Source: Oegoconia quadripuncta (taxonomy: Eukaryota; Arthropoda; Insecta; Lepidoptera; Autostichidae). Taken from it: DNA of 64,000 nt. A model generated the notes under the pieces. That model was given only the letters and a program-made list of their open reading frames with translations. It was not told the DNA's origin and did no database searches. Shown in pieces: positions 11,026 through 20,740 of this stretch. Numbering within the stretch: position 1 is the stretch's first letter; every line of letters starts with the position of its first letter. Both the position numbers and the translations under genes were made by a program. The DNA lies in NCBI GenBank assembly GCA_949316235.1, contig OX438745.1, positions 3,973,001 to 4,037,000 of the forward strand, given 5' to 3'.

Positions 11026-11044
11026 CATATATCGAACGGCCATG

Positions 11045-11095
11045 TACAAAGGTGGACTTATCTCTTTAAGAGATCTCTTCCAGGCAAGCTGAGCA
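11045..11095 (-). repeat. LINE 3' UTR fragment
   Basis: tacaaaggtggacttatctc then gagatctcttccaggcaa: the complement of the lepidopteran LINE 3' UTR motif ggaagagatc...gataag also seen at 22690, 32860, 34500 and 52150. Confidence 0.5.
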
Positions 11096-11101
11096 TTGAA
11101 G

Positions 11102-11374
11102 TAGGAAATAAATAAATAAAATATCCTTAGACATACACACAGCGCCATCTAGTTCCGCAGTAAGAAACTATAGGCTTGTGTTGTGGATACCAGATGGTTG
11201 ATATACTACATAATTACATAATTTTTTGTAAATAAATATTTATTATAAATGAAAACATCCATAACTCGGGTACACATGTCAGTATTCATCACACAAACAT
11301 ATAGCCCTAGCGGGATTCGAACCCGCAATATTTTGGTATAGTGGTCAGAGTTGCTAACCACTACACCAAACAGG
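11102..11374 (-). mobile_element. SINE B copy, near full length
   Basis: Plus strand: aataaataaaatatccttag (tail), acagcgccatctagttcc, gtggataccagatggttgat, cataactcgggtacacatgt, gcgggattcgaacccgc (B box), ccactacaccaaacag (A box). Confidence 0.88.
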
Positions 11375-11518
11375 TAGTTAAAAATTATTTAATTATTTAT
11401 TTATTTTTTATTTTAACACTTTATTGCATTATAAGTATACAAACATACATTGAACAAACATAGGACAGAAATTACAATTATATACGTATTTAATATAGAA
11501 ACCCCCGAAAATAATAAA

Positions 11519-11681
11519 AAATACACTTGTACATACACACAGCGCCATCTAGTTCCACACTAAGCAACTAGGCTTGTATTCTGGATACCAGATGGTTGAT
11601 ATACTATACAAATCGGTCTATATTTTTTGTAAATAAATAGGTACATATTTAAATGAACACATTCATAACTCGACTACATTA
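11519..11681 (-). mobile_element. SINE B copy, head lost
   Basis: Tail and middle only: cagcgccatctagttccaca, gataccagatggttgatata, then a degraded cattcataactcg. No B box. An inverted LINE-tail-like tttattgcattataag lies just upstream at about 11420. Confidence 0.75.
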
Positions 11682-11759
11682 AACAAGTTGTTAGCTGTGT
11701 TAAATCTTTATTTCATCAAACATGCCTAATAACCTGTCTCGTAGTCTTCCAACAATTTT

Positions 11760-11938
11760 CGTCTGAATTCGGCTACGGTTGCTAGTGGAAACTTGTTCAT
11801 AATCAGGTGTGGAGCCACCAGCCGAAAATTGTTCGACTTCCACTAAAGGTGATTTCAGAATGGTTTACTTTGTAAAGGTAATCGAAATTTTTTTGATCCA
11901 ATTCGAATGTGGTTCCTTGAGGAAAGTTGTTCATAATC
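11760..11938. mobile_element. Foldback MITE R, copy 2
   Basis: Shares gtaatcgaaatttttttgat and ggttcctt..gaaagttgtt with copy 1 at 10803-10977. The left arm is degraded but retains acttgttcataatc. It is followed at once by LINE G. Confidence 0.55.
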
Positions 11939-12190
11939 AAAATCAATCAAAATCAAAAAATGCTTTATTTTGTAGGTACACAGGGTACACTTAAATAGTC
12001 AGATTTTACATTTTTAAAGCTACTGCTTGTTCAAAAGGCATTTTTCCCCTGAGAAGAACAAGCAAGAAACTCGAGAGGTCGCTATTTAAAAAAAAAGGTT
12101 TTTATATTACAAAATTTTTAATTATTATTTTATATTATAATATTTCATTATTAATTGTGAAATAGCCTGGTTATGCGAACGGGCTGGTTA
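11936..12190 (-). mobile_element. LINE G 3' UTR
   Basis: On the minus strand this is gcctggttatgcgaacgg (complement orientation) through the 3' UTR to acaaaataaagcatttt and a (ttttga)n-type tail. The plus strand shows aatcaaaatcaaaaaatgct at the left edge. It is nearly identical to copies at 39545 and 62470 and is 5'-truncated. Confidence 0.8.
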
Positions 12191-12224
12191 TGTCCAGTCC
12201 AGTCCATGTCAAGAGTGGCGTCAC

Positions 12225-12561
12225 CACCAATGGGAATTACACTATGTAAACAACATTGGGTTTACGTTTCGGATGTCGCGGGTTCAATCCCCAGCGGGGT
12301 ACATAATTTAGTACTCGGTTTGGTTAGTGGTAGGGTATGTTAAATGTCCGCCTGGCTAGCTACCACCATCTTATCTAAATCTGCCGCCAAAACAGCAATC
12401 TTTAATAGCATTGTTGTGTTCCGGTTGTCAGAGATAAGATAGCCAGTCCCCCAAATAAGATGGGGTTTCCGGGTCAGTACGCTACCACCTTCGGCCTCAT
12501 CTTCACTTAACATCAGGTGTGATTGAGGTCAAGAGCTAACCCGCTGTGGATAAAAAAAAAA
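12225..12561 (+). mobile_element. SINE C copy
   Basis: Head atgtaaacaacattgggttt and B box gcgggttcaatccccagc, body cctggctagctaccaccat, ggtttccgggtcagtacgct, then aggtgtgattgaggtcaaga and an A tail. The first bases of the head are replaced by other sequence. Confidence 0.88.
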
Positions 12562-13034
12562 TAGTAAACACTAATTCCGATTCACCCTGTAGAGAGGGAA
12601 CTCTTAGCTATGCCTGAGTAAAATATCCTTCCTTTAATAATAAGTATTTTAAACATCAGTACGACAATTTATTTGTTTAAAATAAAAAAAATTAAGTTTA
12701 ATATTTGACGATTTCGAATCTTTACTTTATTCATACTTAAGTTACGCAAACGCCTGCAGAACAAAAGCTGAGCGTCGCTACTAATCTAGATCATAAAGAG
12801 GGATAGTAAAAGACTAATTAACTATGTCTGGAAAGACGGGACTAATGTTTGTTTATTCCAAATAACATCTGAAGGAAAGATAATAATAATTATTAGCATT
12901 ATAACAAGGAAGAAAACCCATGTGATAGCAATAAATTGATTGAGTATTGAGTAGTTTCAGCTCAAATACGAGTACATGTTTTACATATGACGAACGAGCA
13001 CTTTCACCCCAATAACGAGGTTCTGGTCACCTTA
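12562..13034. other. Unassigned AT-rich stretch
   Basis: Nothing recognised on either strand. Confidence 0.4.
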
Positions 13035-13380
13035 ACAACCCAACCCATACATACATAAAGTTACGCCTGTCTCCCGTAGGGGTAGGCAGAGACCACTGAC
13101 TTCCACTTGCTAAGATCTTGACACACCTCTTTTAATTCAATCACTCTCATAAGATTGTTCATACATTCTCGTCGGTTTAGAGTACTCTTGACTTGGCCTT
13201 TCTTTAAGACGTCCCCGATTTAAGCATGGTATGCCGTGGTCTTCCCTTACCAATACTACCATCCACATTCGCATCGTATACTCTTTCAGCCAACTCATAC
13301 GCCAGTAAAAAGCTTGATTTATCTAATCCTAAGCATCCGATATTCACAAACAGTAGCCATCGACTTGGCTTAGCGACTGC
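13035..13380 (-). repeat. Dispersed lepidopteran repeat, class unresolved
   Basis: The phrase aaagttacgcctgtctcccg, then aggggtaggcagagacc and cttgacacacctctt, is one I recognise as highly repeated in lepidopteran genomes. It runs into the 5S-like block at 13381-13515. Orientation is inferred from the 5S-like part. Confidence 0.45.
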
Positions 13381-13515
13381 CTCAACTGAAAACCGAGACC
13401 GAGTATTTAACGTACGCCCTAAGCACGAAATATACCACTAGTGGTCACCCATCCAAGGACTAACACCACTAGAAGCTTTCGATTAGCGAATACGACTACA
13501 CCAGTAGTGCTCCTT
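13381..13515 (-). repeat. 5S-rRNA-like repeat, copy 1
   Basis: Minus strand at 13441-13464 reads ttagtccttggatgggtgac, matching the box C region of 5S rRNA. The upstream part (ggtgtagtcgtattcgc) matches the second copy at 60619-60712. It is not a functional 5S gene because the first half is missing. Confidence 0.6.
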
Positions 13516-14071
13516 GCTCACTTCAAAAAACCTCAGCGTTTTCAAGTCCAGCAAAGATTGGTGATCTCTTGTAAATCTAACAAAAAAGTGGATGGTGGGG
13601 GGAACTTGGAGAGTAAGGGTGGTAGGGGTGGCACCAGAGGTGCGACCAACCGTTGCCGGTTTACGGATCCCCATAAATAGAGAGTGCTCGTAACTGCCGG
13701 TCGCATTAGTTCCATAGCCCCAACCGCATGTCCTCGAAATTCATTCGATGAGAGAGAGACTTTGCGATTCAATAATTCATCAACACATCGTTTTGAAGAA
13801 TATATGATTTACCTCTTGAATATGCTGGACAAGTACTTAGGTACTGATTAGGGTTATCTGGAAAAGAACACATTAAGCCTCTAGTTGTCTGCGTTTTTGA
13901 GGCGTTTGTTAAGATGATAGAAATAAACTTCATCATTGGAGTGCCAGAATCGTAGCCGCAGAATCTGCAATTAATGCTGCAAGGGCTTAATTACGCGTCT
14001 TTGTCAGTGCCAACTACATTAATAATGTCAAAAATCAAGCACTTATTTCAATGTATGATTAATGATATCTT
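13516..14071. other. Unassigned stretch
   Basis: GC-richer at 13570-13740 (gtggtggggggaacttgg-type G-rich run). The overlapping ORFs on both strands here show no family motif. Confidence 0.35.
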
Positions 14072-14266
14072 CTACCATCCACCACCATCTTATCTCAATT
14101 TGCCGCCAAGCAGCAAAGTTAAGCATTGTTGTTTTCCGATTGTCAGAGATAAGATAACCAGTGCTCCAAATATGTTGGAGTTTCCGGGTCAGTACGCCTC
14201 ACCTTCGCCCTCATCTTCACTTAACATCAAGTGAGATTGACGTCAAGTACCTACTGCATAAAAAAA
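14072..14266 (+). mobile_element. SINE C copy, 5'-truncated
   Basis: ccaccaccatcttatctcaa, ttgccgccaagcagcaa, gagtttccgggtcagtacgc, cacttaacatcaagtgagat and an A tail. No tRNA head. Confidence 0.8.
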
Positions 14267-14269
14267 TAA

Positions 14270-14356
14270 TTGTTGAATGTGAATTAAAATGTACTGGAAA
14301 TTATAATAGGGCTTATTGCATTTATCTGTCAATCAGTATATCCAAGCTACTACCGC
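14270..14356 (+). repeat. Dispersed repeat Q, copy 3
   Basis: ttgttgaatgtgaattaaaa, tgtactggaaattataatag, tatccaagctactaccgcg: the same order as the minus-strand LINE Q end at 9915-10200. Confidence 0.6.
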
Positions 14357-14482
14357 GTGATGACCAGAGTTCCTGATGGAGCAATAACAGCATGTTTATT
14401 AAAGGTATTTTCAGTCTCGGTCAACTACGGCCGTAAAATGCATCTTCTGAAGGATCGTTCAAGACTAGATCAGATTTACCAG

Positions 14483-15005
14483 CAGGGCTACTACAACTTA
14501 GCGTGACTCGAATGACTAAGGCCCGTATTAATAAACCATTCTCAAGATTGAGAACAGTCTTGTGACCGGTCTCAAGTAAACGTGTTGATTAATAAACCTA
14601 ACTTGAGACCTGAAAAGCACGTGCATACTCAAGCAGTACTCACTTGAGAAGTGCGCGTATTAATAAACGAAACTTAAGACTATCATTTATTCGCCGCTGA
14701 GGCGAATACTTGAGAAGTGATCTCAGCTGAGTAGACTTCAAGATTGGTTTATAAATTAGCACGGAGCTTGAGATAGCGTCAACTGCTTAAGACGTATCTC
14801 GGTTGATACAGCCTCAGGACGTCTATTGAGATTGATTTATTAATACGGGCCTTAGAGTCGCGTGCGACATAGCCTACATCTCTCAAAGCCGATTGGCGGT
14901 CAAGTTGACAGCTGTCAAGCGACAGCTAATCATCTGCAAGAGACTGAGACTATTGTCGTGCGCGACTCTTTCTCACTCGAATCGTTCTAAGTTGTCGCAG
15001 CCTTG
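14483..15005 (+). mobile_element. MITE X copy 1, interrupted by MITE Y
   Basis: Inverted ends: cagggctactacaacttagc at the left and the complement of gcaaggctgcgacaacttag at the right. The internal core gattggcggtcaagttgaca and cagctgtcaagcgacag is shared with copy 2. Excluding the insert it is about 190 bp. Confidence 0.75.
14519..14852 (+). mobile_element. MITE Y copy 1 (TA target site)
   Basis: Starts aggcccgtattaataaacc and ends in the complement, tttattaatacgggcct. TA flanks both sides (14517-14518, 14853-14854), as for Tc1/mariner-type insertions. Internally it is made of further inverted modules (tcaagattgag, ttgagacc, gaggcgaatacttgagaag). No coding capacity. Confidence 0.85.
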
Positions 15006-15348
15006 CATGTGTGATGTATGCTCGGTTCCCATAGCTCGTCTTAAAAATATAAACGCGACGCTGTATACCAATAGTAGCGACCCAGTCATATACATGGTGT
15101 TAGATGACCAGCACTAAAATTTTTAATGTTTGCGTCTAGAGGTGCTCCCGAACGAAATTCAATTCGCTGTAGCGCTTCACGTCAATGCCACCCTAAGATG
15201 TGAAGAACCTACCTATATCACCACAATCACATGGCTGATGCTAGACTTCGAGAAGACAAGTTACTGGTGCGAGAATTGGATATATGGGCAGAGTCTTAGA
15301 CGAGTTTTAGTATTTTTATACCCTGGCGTAAGAATGTTATGAAATCTA

Positions 15349-15682
15349 CGGCCCGTATTAATAAATCAATCTCAATACAAGTCTTGAGGCTGTATCAACC
15401 GCGATGCGTCTTAAGCAGTTGACGCTATCTCAAGCTCCGTGCTAATTTATAAACCAATCTTGAGGCCTACTTACTTGAGATCGCTTCTCAAGTATTCTCC
15501 ACAGCGGCGAATGATTGACAGTCTTGAGGTTCGTTTATTAATACGTGCACCTTTCAAGTGAGTAGTGCTTCAGTATGCACTTGCTTTTCAGGTCTCAAGT
15601 TAGGTTTATTAATCAACACGTTTACTTGAGACCGGTCACAAGACTGTTCTCAATCTTGAGAATGGTTTATTAATACAGACCT
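15349..15682 (-). mobile_element. MITE Y copy 2, inverted
   Basis: Same 334-bp length as copy 1, reversed, flanked by TA at 15347-15348 and 15683-15684. It carries the complementary modules in reverse order (tcaatacaagtcttgaggct ... ccggtcacaagactgttctc). Confidence 0.85.
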
Positions 15683-15735
15683 TAGTCTGTCTTTCTGTCT
15701 GTCTGTGGCATTGTAGCGTCAAAACGGCTGACCTG

Positions 15736-15907
15736 CAAGGCTTACTACAACTTAGAGCGATTCACGTGAGAAAGAGTCGCGCACGACATAGTCTCAGTCT
15801 CTTGAAGCTGATTGACTGTCGCTTGACAGCTGTCAATTTGACCGCCAATCGGCTATGGCGCACGCGACTCTATATCACTCGAGTCGCGCTAAGTTGTAGT
15901 AGCCCTA
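15736..15907 (-). mobile_element. MITE X copy 2, uninterrupted
   Basis: Inverted relative to copy 1. Ends caaggcttactacaacttag and aagttgtagtagccct. At the position where copy 1 holds MITE Y this copy has an uninterrupted tatatcactcgag. Confidence 0.75.
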
Positions 15908-16008
15908 CAGATTTCACAATGGTTTTTATTTTCGAAAGCTGGGTTTGCGATATGCTTGTTAGCCATGTTTGACCGAGATCGGTTCAGCTGTTTCGATTAT
16001 ATTTCCAC

Positions 16009-16250
16009 AACCGATTGGTGTAGTGGATAGTGGTATCAGCGAAACCAACGGTTGCGGGTTCGAATCCCGCGAGGGGTAAATATTTGTGTGATGAATACGA
16101 ACATTTATTCCCGAGTCTTGGATGTTTATATAAATATTTATGTATGTTTATCCGTTTATCTTGTATCCATAGCACAAGCTTTGCTTAGTTTGGGACTAGA
16201 TGATTGGTGTAAGTGTCCGAAATATTTATTTATTTATTTATTATTTATTT
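16009..16250 (+). mobile_element. SINE A copy, near full length
   Basis: aaccgattggtgtagtggat (A box), gcgggttcgaatcccgcgag (B box), cttggatgtttatataaata, tttgcttagtttgggactag, ggtgtaagtgtccgaaatat and a (ttta)n tail. Confidence 0.92.
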
Positions 16251-16380
16251 AACTTTCAACACAGTTGCTTTGTTTTTTTTTGACCCAAAGAGTATTGCGG
16301 AAAAGCTAAAGTTCACTTCAAACGCTTATATCTTGTGCGTTCCATGGTAAGTAAAGAGAATTGCTAACACATTGTAGGAA

Positions 16381-16440
16381 ATAACCGGCTAAGTTCGTGT
16401 CGGACTTCGCACATTTAGGATTCCGTAGCTAATGTAGAAT
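16381..16440 (+). repeat. Fragment of dispersed repeat E (5' end)
   Basis: aaccggctaagttcgtgtcgg then aggattccgtagct resembles the start of the widespread insect repeat whose later part occurs at 38911-39453. Short and diverged. Confidence 0.4.
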
Positions 16441-16552
16441 ATATACCGTTTGTTTGACTGCTAAATTAAATTGGCTTGTAATAGGCAAATGAGGGAATTT
16501 AAAAGGAAAATTCAGATAATATTATCTCCAAATTTTAGGTTCATAGCTAATA

Positions 16553-16652
16553 GGGGTCAGTACGCTTCCACCTTCGACCTCATCTTCACTTAACATCAGG
16601 TGTGATTGAGGTCAAATACCAACCCGTTGTGCATAAAATAAAAGAAAAAAAA
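16553..16652 (+). mobile_element. SINE C 3' fragment
   Basis: ggggtcagtacgcttccacc, ctcatcttcacttaacatca, ggtgtgattgaggtcaaata and an A-rich tail: the last ~100 bp of the family only. Confidence 0.8.
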
Positions 16653-17289
16653 GGGAAGGTCTACTTCAGATCAAAATTTGAAAAACAAGCTAGCTTTAAC
16701 GGCTCTTCATGCCCTTGTTTACTATTTTATTAAAAACAATAAATATAATCTTTGATTATGTAACTAGCTCTAAACAACGATAACACGTTCAGGTGAAAAA
16801 TATTTTTAAAAATAAATAATTATTTAACCAATGCAGGACTCACCTCAAATATGAAAACTGTAGCTTCAACGTTTCAGCTGCTAAAGCTTTGTGATAGGCG
16901 ACGGACAGACAGACACATGAGCGACAGCAGAACCCCAGTTTGGTCTTCGGCTACGAAACCCTAAAACACCAAGATAACGTTAACGTTCTCCATGCACCAT
17001 ATTTTTAAATCAGAACGGTAAGTTGATTCTGCATCGATAACTAAAATAATAGCCATTTTCCATTTATTAGCACACCACCCCCCCCACCACATCCCCCACG
17101 TACGGAAACACTCGAAGTTGTCCGAGGACTTCCGACAGTCTCGATAATGTCCAGCGAAAATTGTCAGTGAAACTAGTGGTAACAAATGTTCATGGAATGA
17201 GAACAGATGGATTTGGCCAAGTTAGCTTAGAAAAATTTATATTTTTAAGCTACGACGAAACACGACGGGGTGTGTCTGGGTGTGTCTTT
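16653..17289. other. Unassigned stretch
   Basis: Contains a C run (caccccccccacc, about 17082) and no recognised gene. The tail at 16890-16970 (gacggacagacagacaca, tcggctacgaaaccct) may be a decayed dispersed-repeat end. Confidence 0.35.
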
Positions 17290-17765
17290 AAAATCAAAAA
17301 TGCTTTACAAATAAATACAAATGATTTATTTGCTATTGAATAGGCTACATTATAAGATGTTTCAGTACTGGTTCTATTGCCGATTCAGCCACTTTTAGCA
17401 GCATGCATATATCTATAAATCTTAAAACTATTACAGTAGTAATTATTTTTTGGATACTAAATTCATTTACATTAATTACTATTAAATTCACAATATCAAA
17501 TACATTACATAATTCATGTCAGTTACATTCATTAGTATATTAGATACATTAGATAATTTAAATTTCCACCTTATGATCCAAAAATTCTTTAATTGAATAG
17601 AATGTGTATTGGAGAAGCCACTTCTTCAATTCTATTTTGAGTTTATTAGTCGGCAGTGCTTGTAATGCTTTAGGCAATTTATTAAATATAACTTTTCCCA
17701 TAAAATAACAGTTTTTTAGGTAACACGTACTTTTAGATACTTCACTGCACGAATCTGCCAGGATA
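17290..17765 (-). pseudogene. LINE H reverse transcriptase C-terminus and 3' UTR
   Basis: On the minus strand a frame entering at about 17760 reads through MGKVIFNKLPKALQAL, PTNKLKIELKKWLL and YTFYSIKEFL to a TAA at 17558-17560. The pattern FNKLP...LK..L..YSI.EFL is the usual C-terminal end of a CR1/Daphne-like non-LTR reverse transcriptase. A ~270-bp AT-rich 3' UTR follows, ending near 17290 with a trace of the aaatcaaaaatgct tail seen in LINE G. It is related to LINE G but not the same family. 5'-truncated, so no function expected. Confidence 0.75.
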
Positions 17766-17799
17766 CCTTGTGTTTAGTTGAAGAACATCTCTGGCTTGC

Positions 17800-17995
17800 T
17801 TTTATTTTGTAGGTACACAAGGGTACACTTAAAATAGTCAGATTTTACAGTTTTTAAGCTACTGCTCGTTCAAAAGGCAATTTCTTCTGAGAAGAACAAG
17901 CAAGAAACTCGAGAGGTTGCTCTTTTAAAAAATATTTCATTATTAATTGTGATATAGCCTGGTTATGCGAACGGGCTGTTTATGTCCATGTATGT
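17800..17995 (-). mobile_element. LINE G 3' UTR, diverged
   Basis: gcttttattttgtaggtaca, aagggtacacttaaaatagt, gagaagaacaagcaagaaac, atagcctggttatgcgaac, in the same order as the 62470 copy with small deletions. It lies head to tail behind LINE H. Confidence 0.8.
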
Positions 17996-18695
17996 TTTGC
18001 TCTACGTTATCTCAGTAATGCGTGGTCTGCTTTCAGTGTGTTTTGTTTTAAACGAATATGTTCTTAGCCATAAAATTGGTTAAGCCTTTTCGAAGCCATT
18101 TAGCTTGCAACCATTGACTTATGTGGTATAGATTTGGTGGCAAATGTTGTATTGCTCAGATTATTCACAATCATTAAAACGGATCAGGCGATTTCATGAT
18201 GCAGAATCTACAAATTATTAGTATCCTGGGGCAAGTGCGTGAGTTAATGCATTTAGGTTCACTGTTTACAAGGGATGGAAAGTGTGAGAAGGTCACTCAA
18301 AGAAGAGTGTAATTGAGGTCAGCTAACCCGTTGTGCATAATAAATTCGGATTAAGTATACAATAACTTCATTAATTTCTAATCCAGTGTCCCTAATTCTG
18401 TGGCGTTGCCGTAAACGCGATGCGTGCTACATTTTAAATGAATATCGAGAATGAGTCTATTTCCCTTTTGACATCAGCTGTTGCGTGCTCGGTGGCCGAT
18501 GGTTAACTTATAAACAGAGTTAAAAGTCGTTTGTTCCACTTGGGACCGAATGGGCTTTTATTTTTCATTTGACTAACATCGTATTCTACACGCGTCTGAA
18601 ACAAATCCACCAAAAATAAATGGCCGTACCTGTTTTTATCAACGTATTGAAGCCATCCCATCTTGATGCGTTACCTAGACTGAGCAGCTAGACTA
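17996..18695. other. Unassigned stretch
   Basis: A short SINE C-like scrap (gtaattgaggtcagctaacc, 18309) and otherwise apparently unique DNA. No gene recognised. Confidence 0.4.
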
Positions 18696-19010
18696 GGACC
18701 CGTATTAGGTAATAAACCAATCTCAATACAAGTCTTGAGACTGTATCAACAGAGATGCGTCTTAAGCAGTTGACGCTATCTAAAGCCCCGTGCTAATTTA
18801 TAAACCAATCTTGAGGTCTATTCAGCTGAGATCACTTCTCAAGTATTCGCCTCAGCGGCGAATGAATGATAGTCTTGAGTTTTGTGTGAGTACTGCTTGA
18901 GTATGCACGTGCTTTTCAGGTCTCAAGTTAGGTTTATTAATCAAAAAGTTTACTAGAGACCGGTCACAAGACTGCTCTCAATCTTGAGAATGGTTTATTA
19001 ATATAGGCCA
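18696..19010 (-). mobile_element. MITE Y copy 3, eroded
   Basis: tctcaatacaagtcttgaga ... cgcctcagcggcgaatgaat ... tctcaatcttgagaatggtt. Left end TA-ggacccgtatt (TA at 18694-18695). Right end eroded to aatataggcca. Confidence 0.8.
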
Positions 19011-19429
19011 AAGTCGAGCGGGCGAGGCAGCCCGTAAGTCACATGGAGCCAGAACCAATCTGGTTGAAAGATCGTGGACGAAGTTCAGCGTGTCCGATGA
19101 CCACGGGCCCATAGTTTCTACCACAACCTCCATATAAACTCATGGTTACCGAGTAACGATGAGTACTTGTGGCGCTTGAGTAGCTGGCCTCAGCCGCGGC
19201 CGTGATTCTCGTGGCGGTTTTGGGGATGTGAGAAGATACCAAAGTGTCAACGCATGTGACGTATTGCCAAATTTTCATTTTGATCGTCGCGGGTACAAAT
19301 CTTTTTCTCGCTTTCTTAGTAGATAAAACAGCGCCATCTCTTAGAATACTCGAGAACTAATAGGCGGTGTGCCAATTAGTTCTCTTGTAGCTTTATCTTC
19401 CCTCCATGTGTCATAGGCGTTGGACGCCT
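19011..19429. other. Unassigned GC-mixed stretch
   Basis: No protein motif. The phrase aaaacagcgccatctcttag (19326) resembles other repeat tails but does not align to SINE B beyond a few bases. Confidence 0.35.
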
Positions 19430-19630
19430 AACTAGCTTTCCGCCCACGGCTTCGCCTGAGTGAAACTTTATCGCGGATATGTTTAATTTGTTTATCCCGC
19501 GGGAACCACTCACTTTATCGGGATAAAAATATCCTGTCTTAATTTTTTCATCCCAATCCGTTCATCCGTTTCGCCCTGATTGCGCAACAAACAAACATCC
19601 AAACTTTCGCATTTATAACAATAGTTAGAT
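19430..19630 (+). repeat. Insect dispersed repeat S, copy 1
   Basis: Begins actagctttccgcccacggc and ends actttcgcatttataacaat, with ccgttcatccgtttcg between. This is the common insect repeat whose usual start is actagctgttgcccgcgac. Copies in reverse lie at 45238 and 55205-55602. The class is uncertain (SINE- or RTE-tail-like). Confidence 0.65.
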
Positions 19631-20019
19631 GACATAAGTGAGATGGGATAGTATGGGATGGTTTCCAATCACTCCACCGCATTATGAAGCACGTTACTTA
19701 TGCGTAGGTTCAAACCCTAATGAGATTGTCTCACAAAATACAACTAAACACTGCGCTTCTATGGCTCGCCGATTAGAAACCCTTGCAGTGAGTTTAACTT
19801 TAGATTTTAGAGTAAAATAAGGGTAAGATATACTTTATGTATTGACTTTACAAATCGGCCAACTTATACTATTTCCAGAAAATATATCGTTATTTTTGAG
19901 AGGACAAGTTTGGTTTTTACCATAAGCAAATTCATATTAGGTGAGTGAAATAGATGTTATTGGCATAGGTAGTTTAATGTTTTTTCGAAATGAATTGACC
20001 TCTTCTTCTAATTTGTTTT
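19631..20019. other. Unassigned stretch with an arm of element F
   Basis: 19930-19985 (gtgagtgaaatagatgtta, ttggcataggtagttta) matches one arm of the foldback element at 1774-2175. The rest is unassigned. Confidence 0.5.
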
Positions 20020-20331
20020 TTTTATGCATACTTGTTGTTGTTGTTGTTGTTACTTGACCTCAATCATACCTGATATTAAGTGAAGATGAGGTCGAAGCGT
20101 ACCCACCCGGAAGCCCCAACACATTTGGGGGGCTGGCTATCTTATCTCTGATAACCGGAACACAACAATGCTATTAACATTGCTGCTTGGCGGCAAACAG
20201 GCGGACATTTAAAATTCCCTGCCACCAACCAAACCGAGTACTTAAACATGTACCCCACTGGGGATCGAACCCGCGACCTCCGAATCGTAAACCCAATGTT
20301 GTTTACATTGAGCCACGGAGGAGGTGGAGTA
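20020..20331 (-). mobile_element. SINE C copy with internal deletion and (TTG)n
   Basis: The A-tail side contains tgttgttgttgttgttgtta. The body lacks the gatttagataagatgg block (ggcggcaaacaggcgg junction). The head gggatcgaacccgcgacctc is intact and abuts an RTE fragment. Confidence 0.88.
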
Positions 20332-20585
20332 ACCGCCATTCCTTTCTGTCCTCTCTTTCACATCTTTTTACGACACGACATGTACTTTCTCCTTTATCTG
20401 GCTGATGTAGTCTTTCCTTGGTCTACCCCTTCCTCTTTTTCCTTAGATTTTCCCCTCAATTATGTTTTTTTATAAACATGTCGTGTCGTATTAAGTGGCC
20501 GATCATAATTCCGCTTCTGTTCTCTATTGTTTCCAGAATCCCTCTCCGCTCATTCACCCTAGAAATAGAATAGACCCTAGGGTTC
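20332..20585 (-). pseudogene. RTE-type LINE M ORF end, copy 1
   Basis: The minus strand reads IETIENRSGIMIGHLIRHDMF then, with a stop and frame slips, KKRKGRPRKDYISQIKEKVH and VKERTERNGGYST. The GHLIRHD.FI...GK...GRPR..Y...IKEKV pattern is the C-terminal end of an RTE-type endonuclease/reverse transcriptase ORF. Two plus-strand relatives lie at 24700-25160 and 61320-61590. The final residues are cut by the SINE C insertion at 20331. Multiple breaks, non-functional. Confidence 0.75.
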
Positions 20586-20740
20586 AAGTCCCTAGGGACT
20601 TCAAATCAATACAGGGTGTATAATATAAAACTCGATCGAGCTCGATAATCTAGAAGTCTTCCTCGCAACACTCTAGTTCAAGCGTTTAGGTTTCATTCTG
20701 ATCACATTCTTCTGAATTTATTACTTGGCGGTCAAAGTGG

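Larger units (their letters stand above)
14478..15907. mobile_element. Inverted composite of MITEs X and Y
   Basis: Two outward MITE X copies in opposite orientation (14483-15005 and 15736-15907) bracket a ~345-bp spacer (15006-15348) and an inverted MITE Y. X copy 1 is itself split by another MITE Y. The heptamer cagattt directly flanks the whole block at 14471-14477 and 15908-15914. The spacer has short ORFs on the plus strand but no motif I know. Confidence 0.6.

Noticed and set aside
16009..16085. tRNA gene (A and B boxes, gggttcgaatcccgc)
   Set aside because: The boxes belong to SINE A. No acceptor stem closes, and the same head occurs many times with SINE bodies. The same holds for all other tRNA-like heads here.
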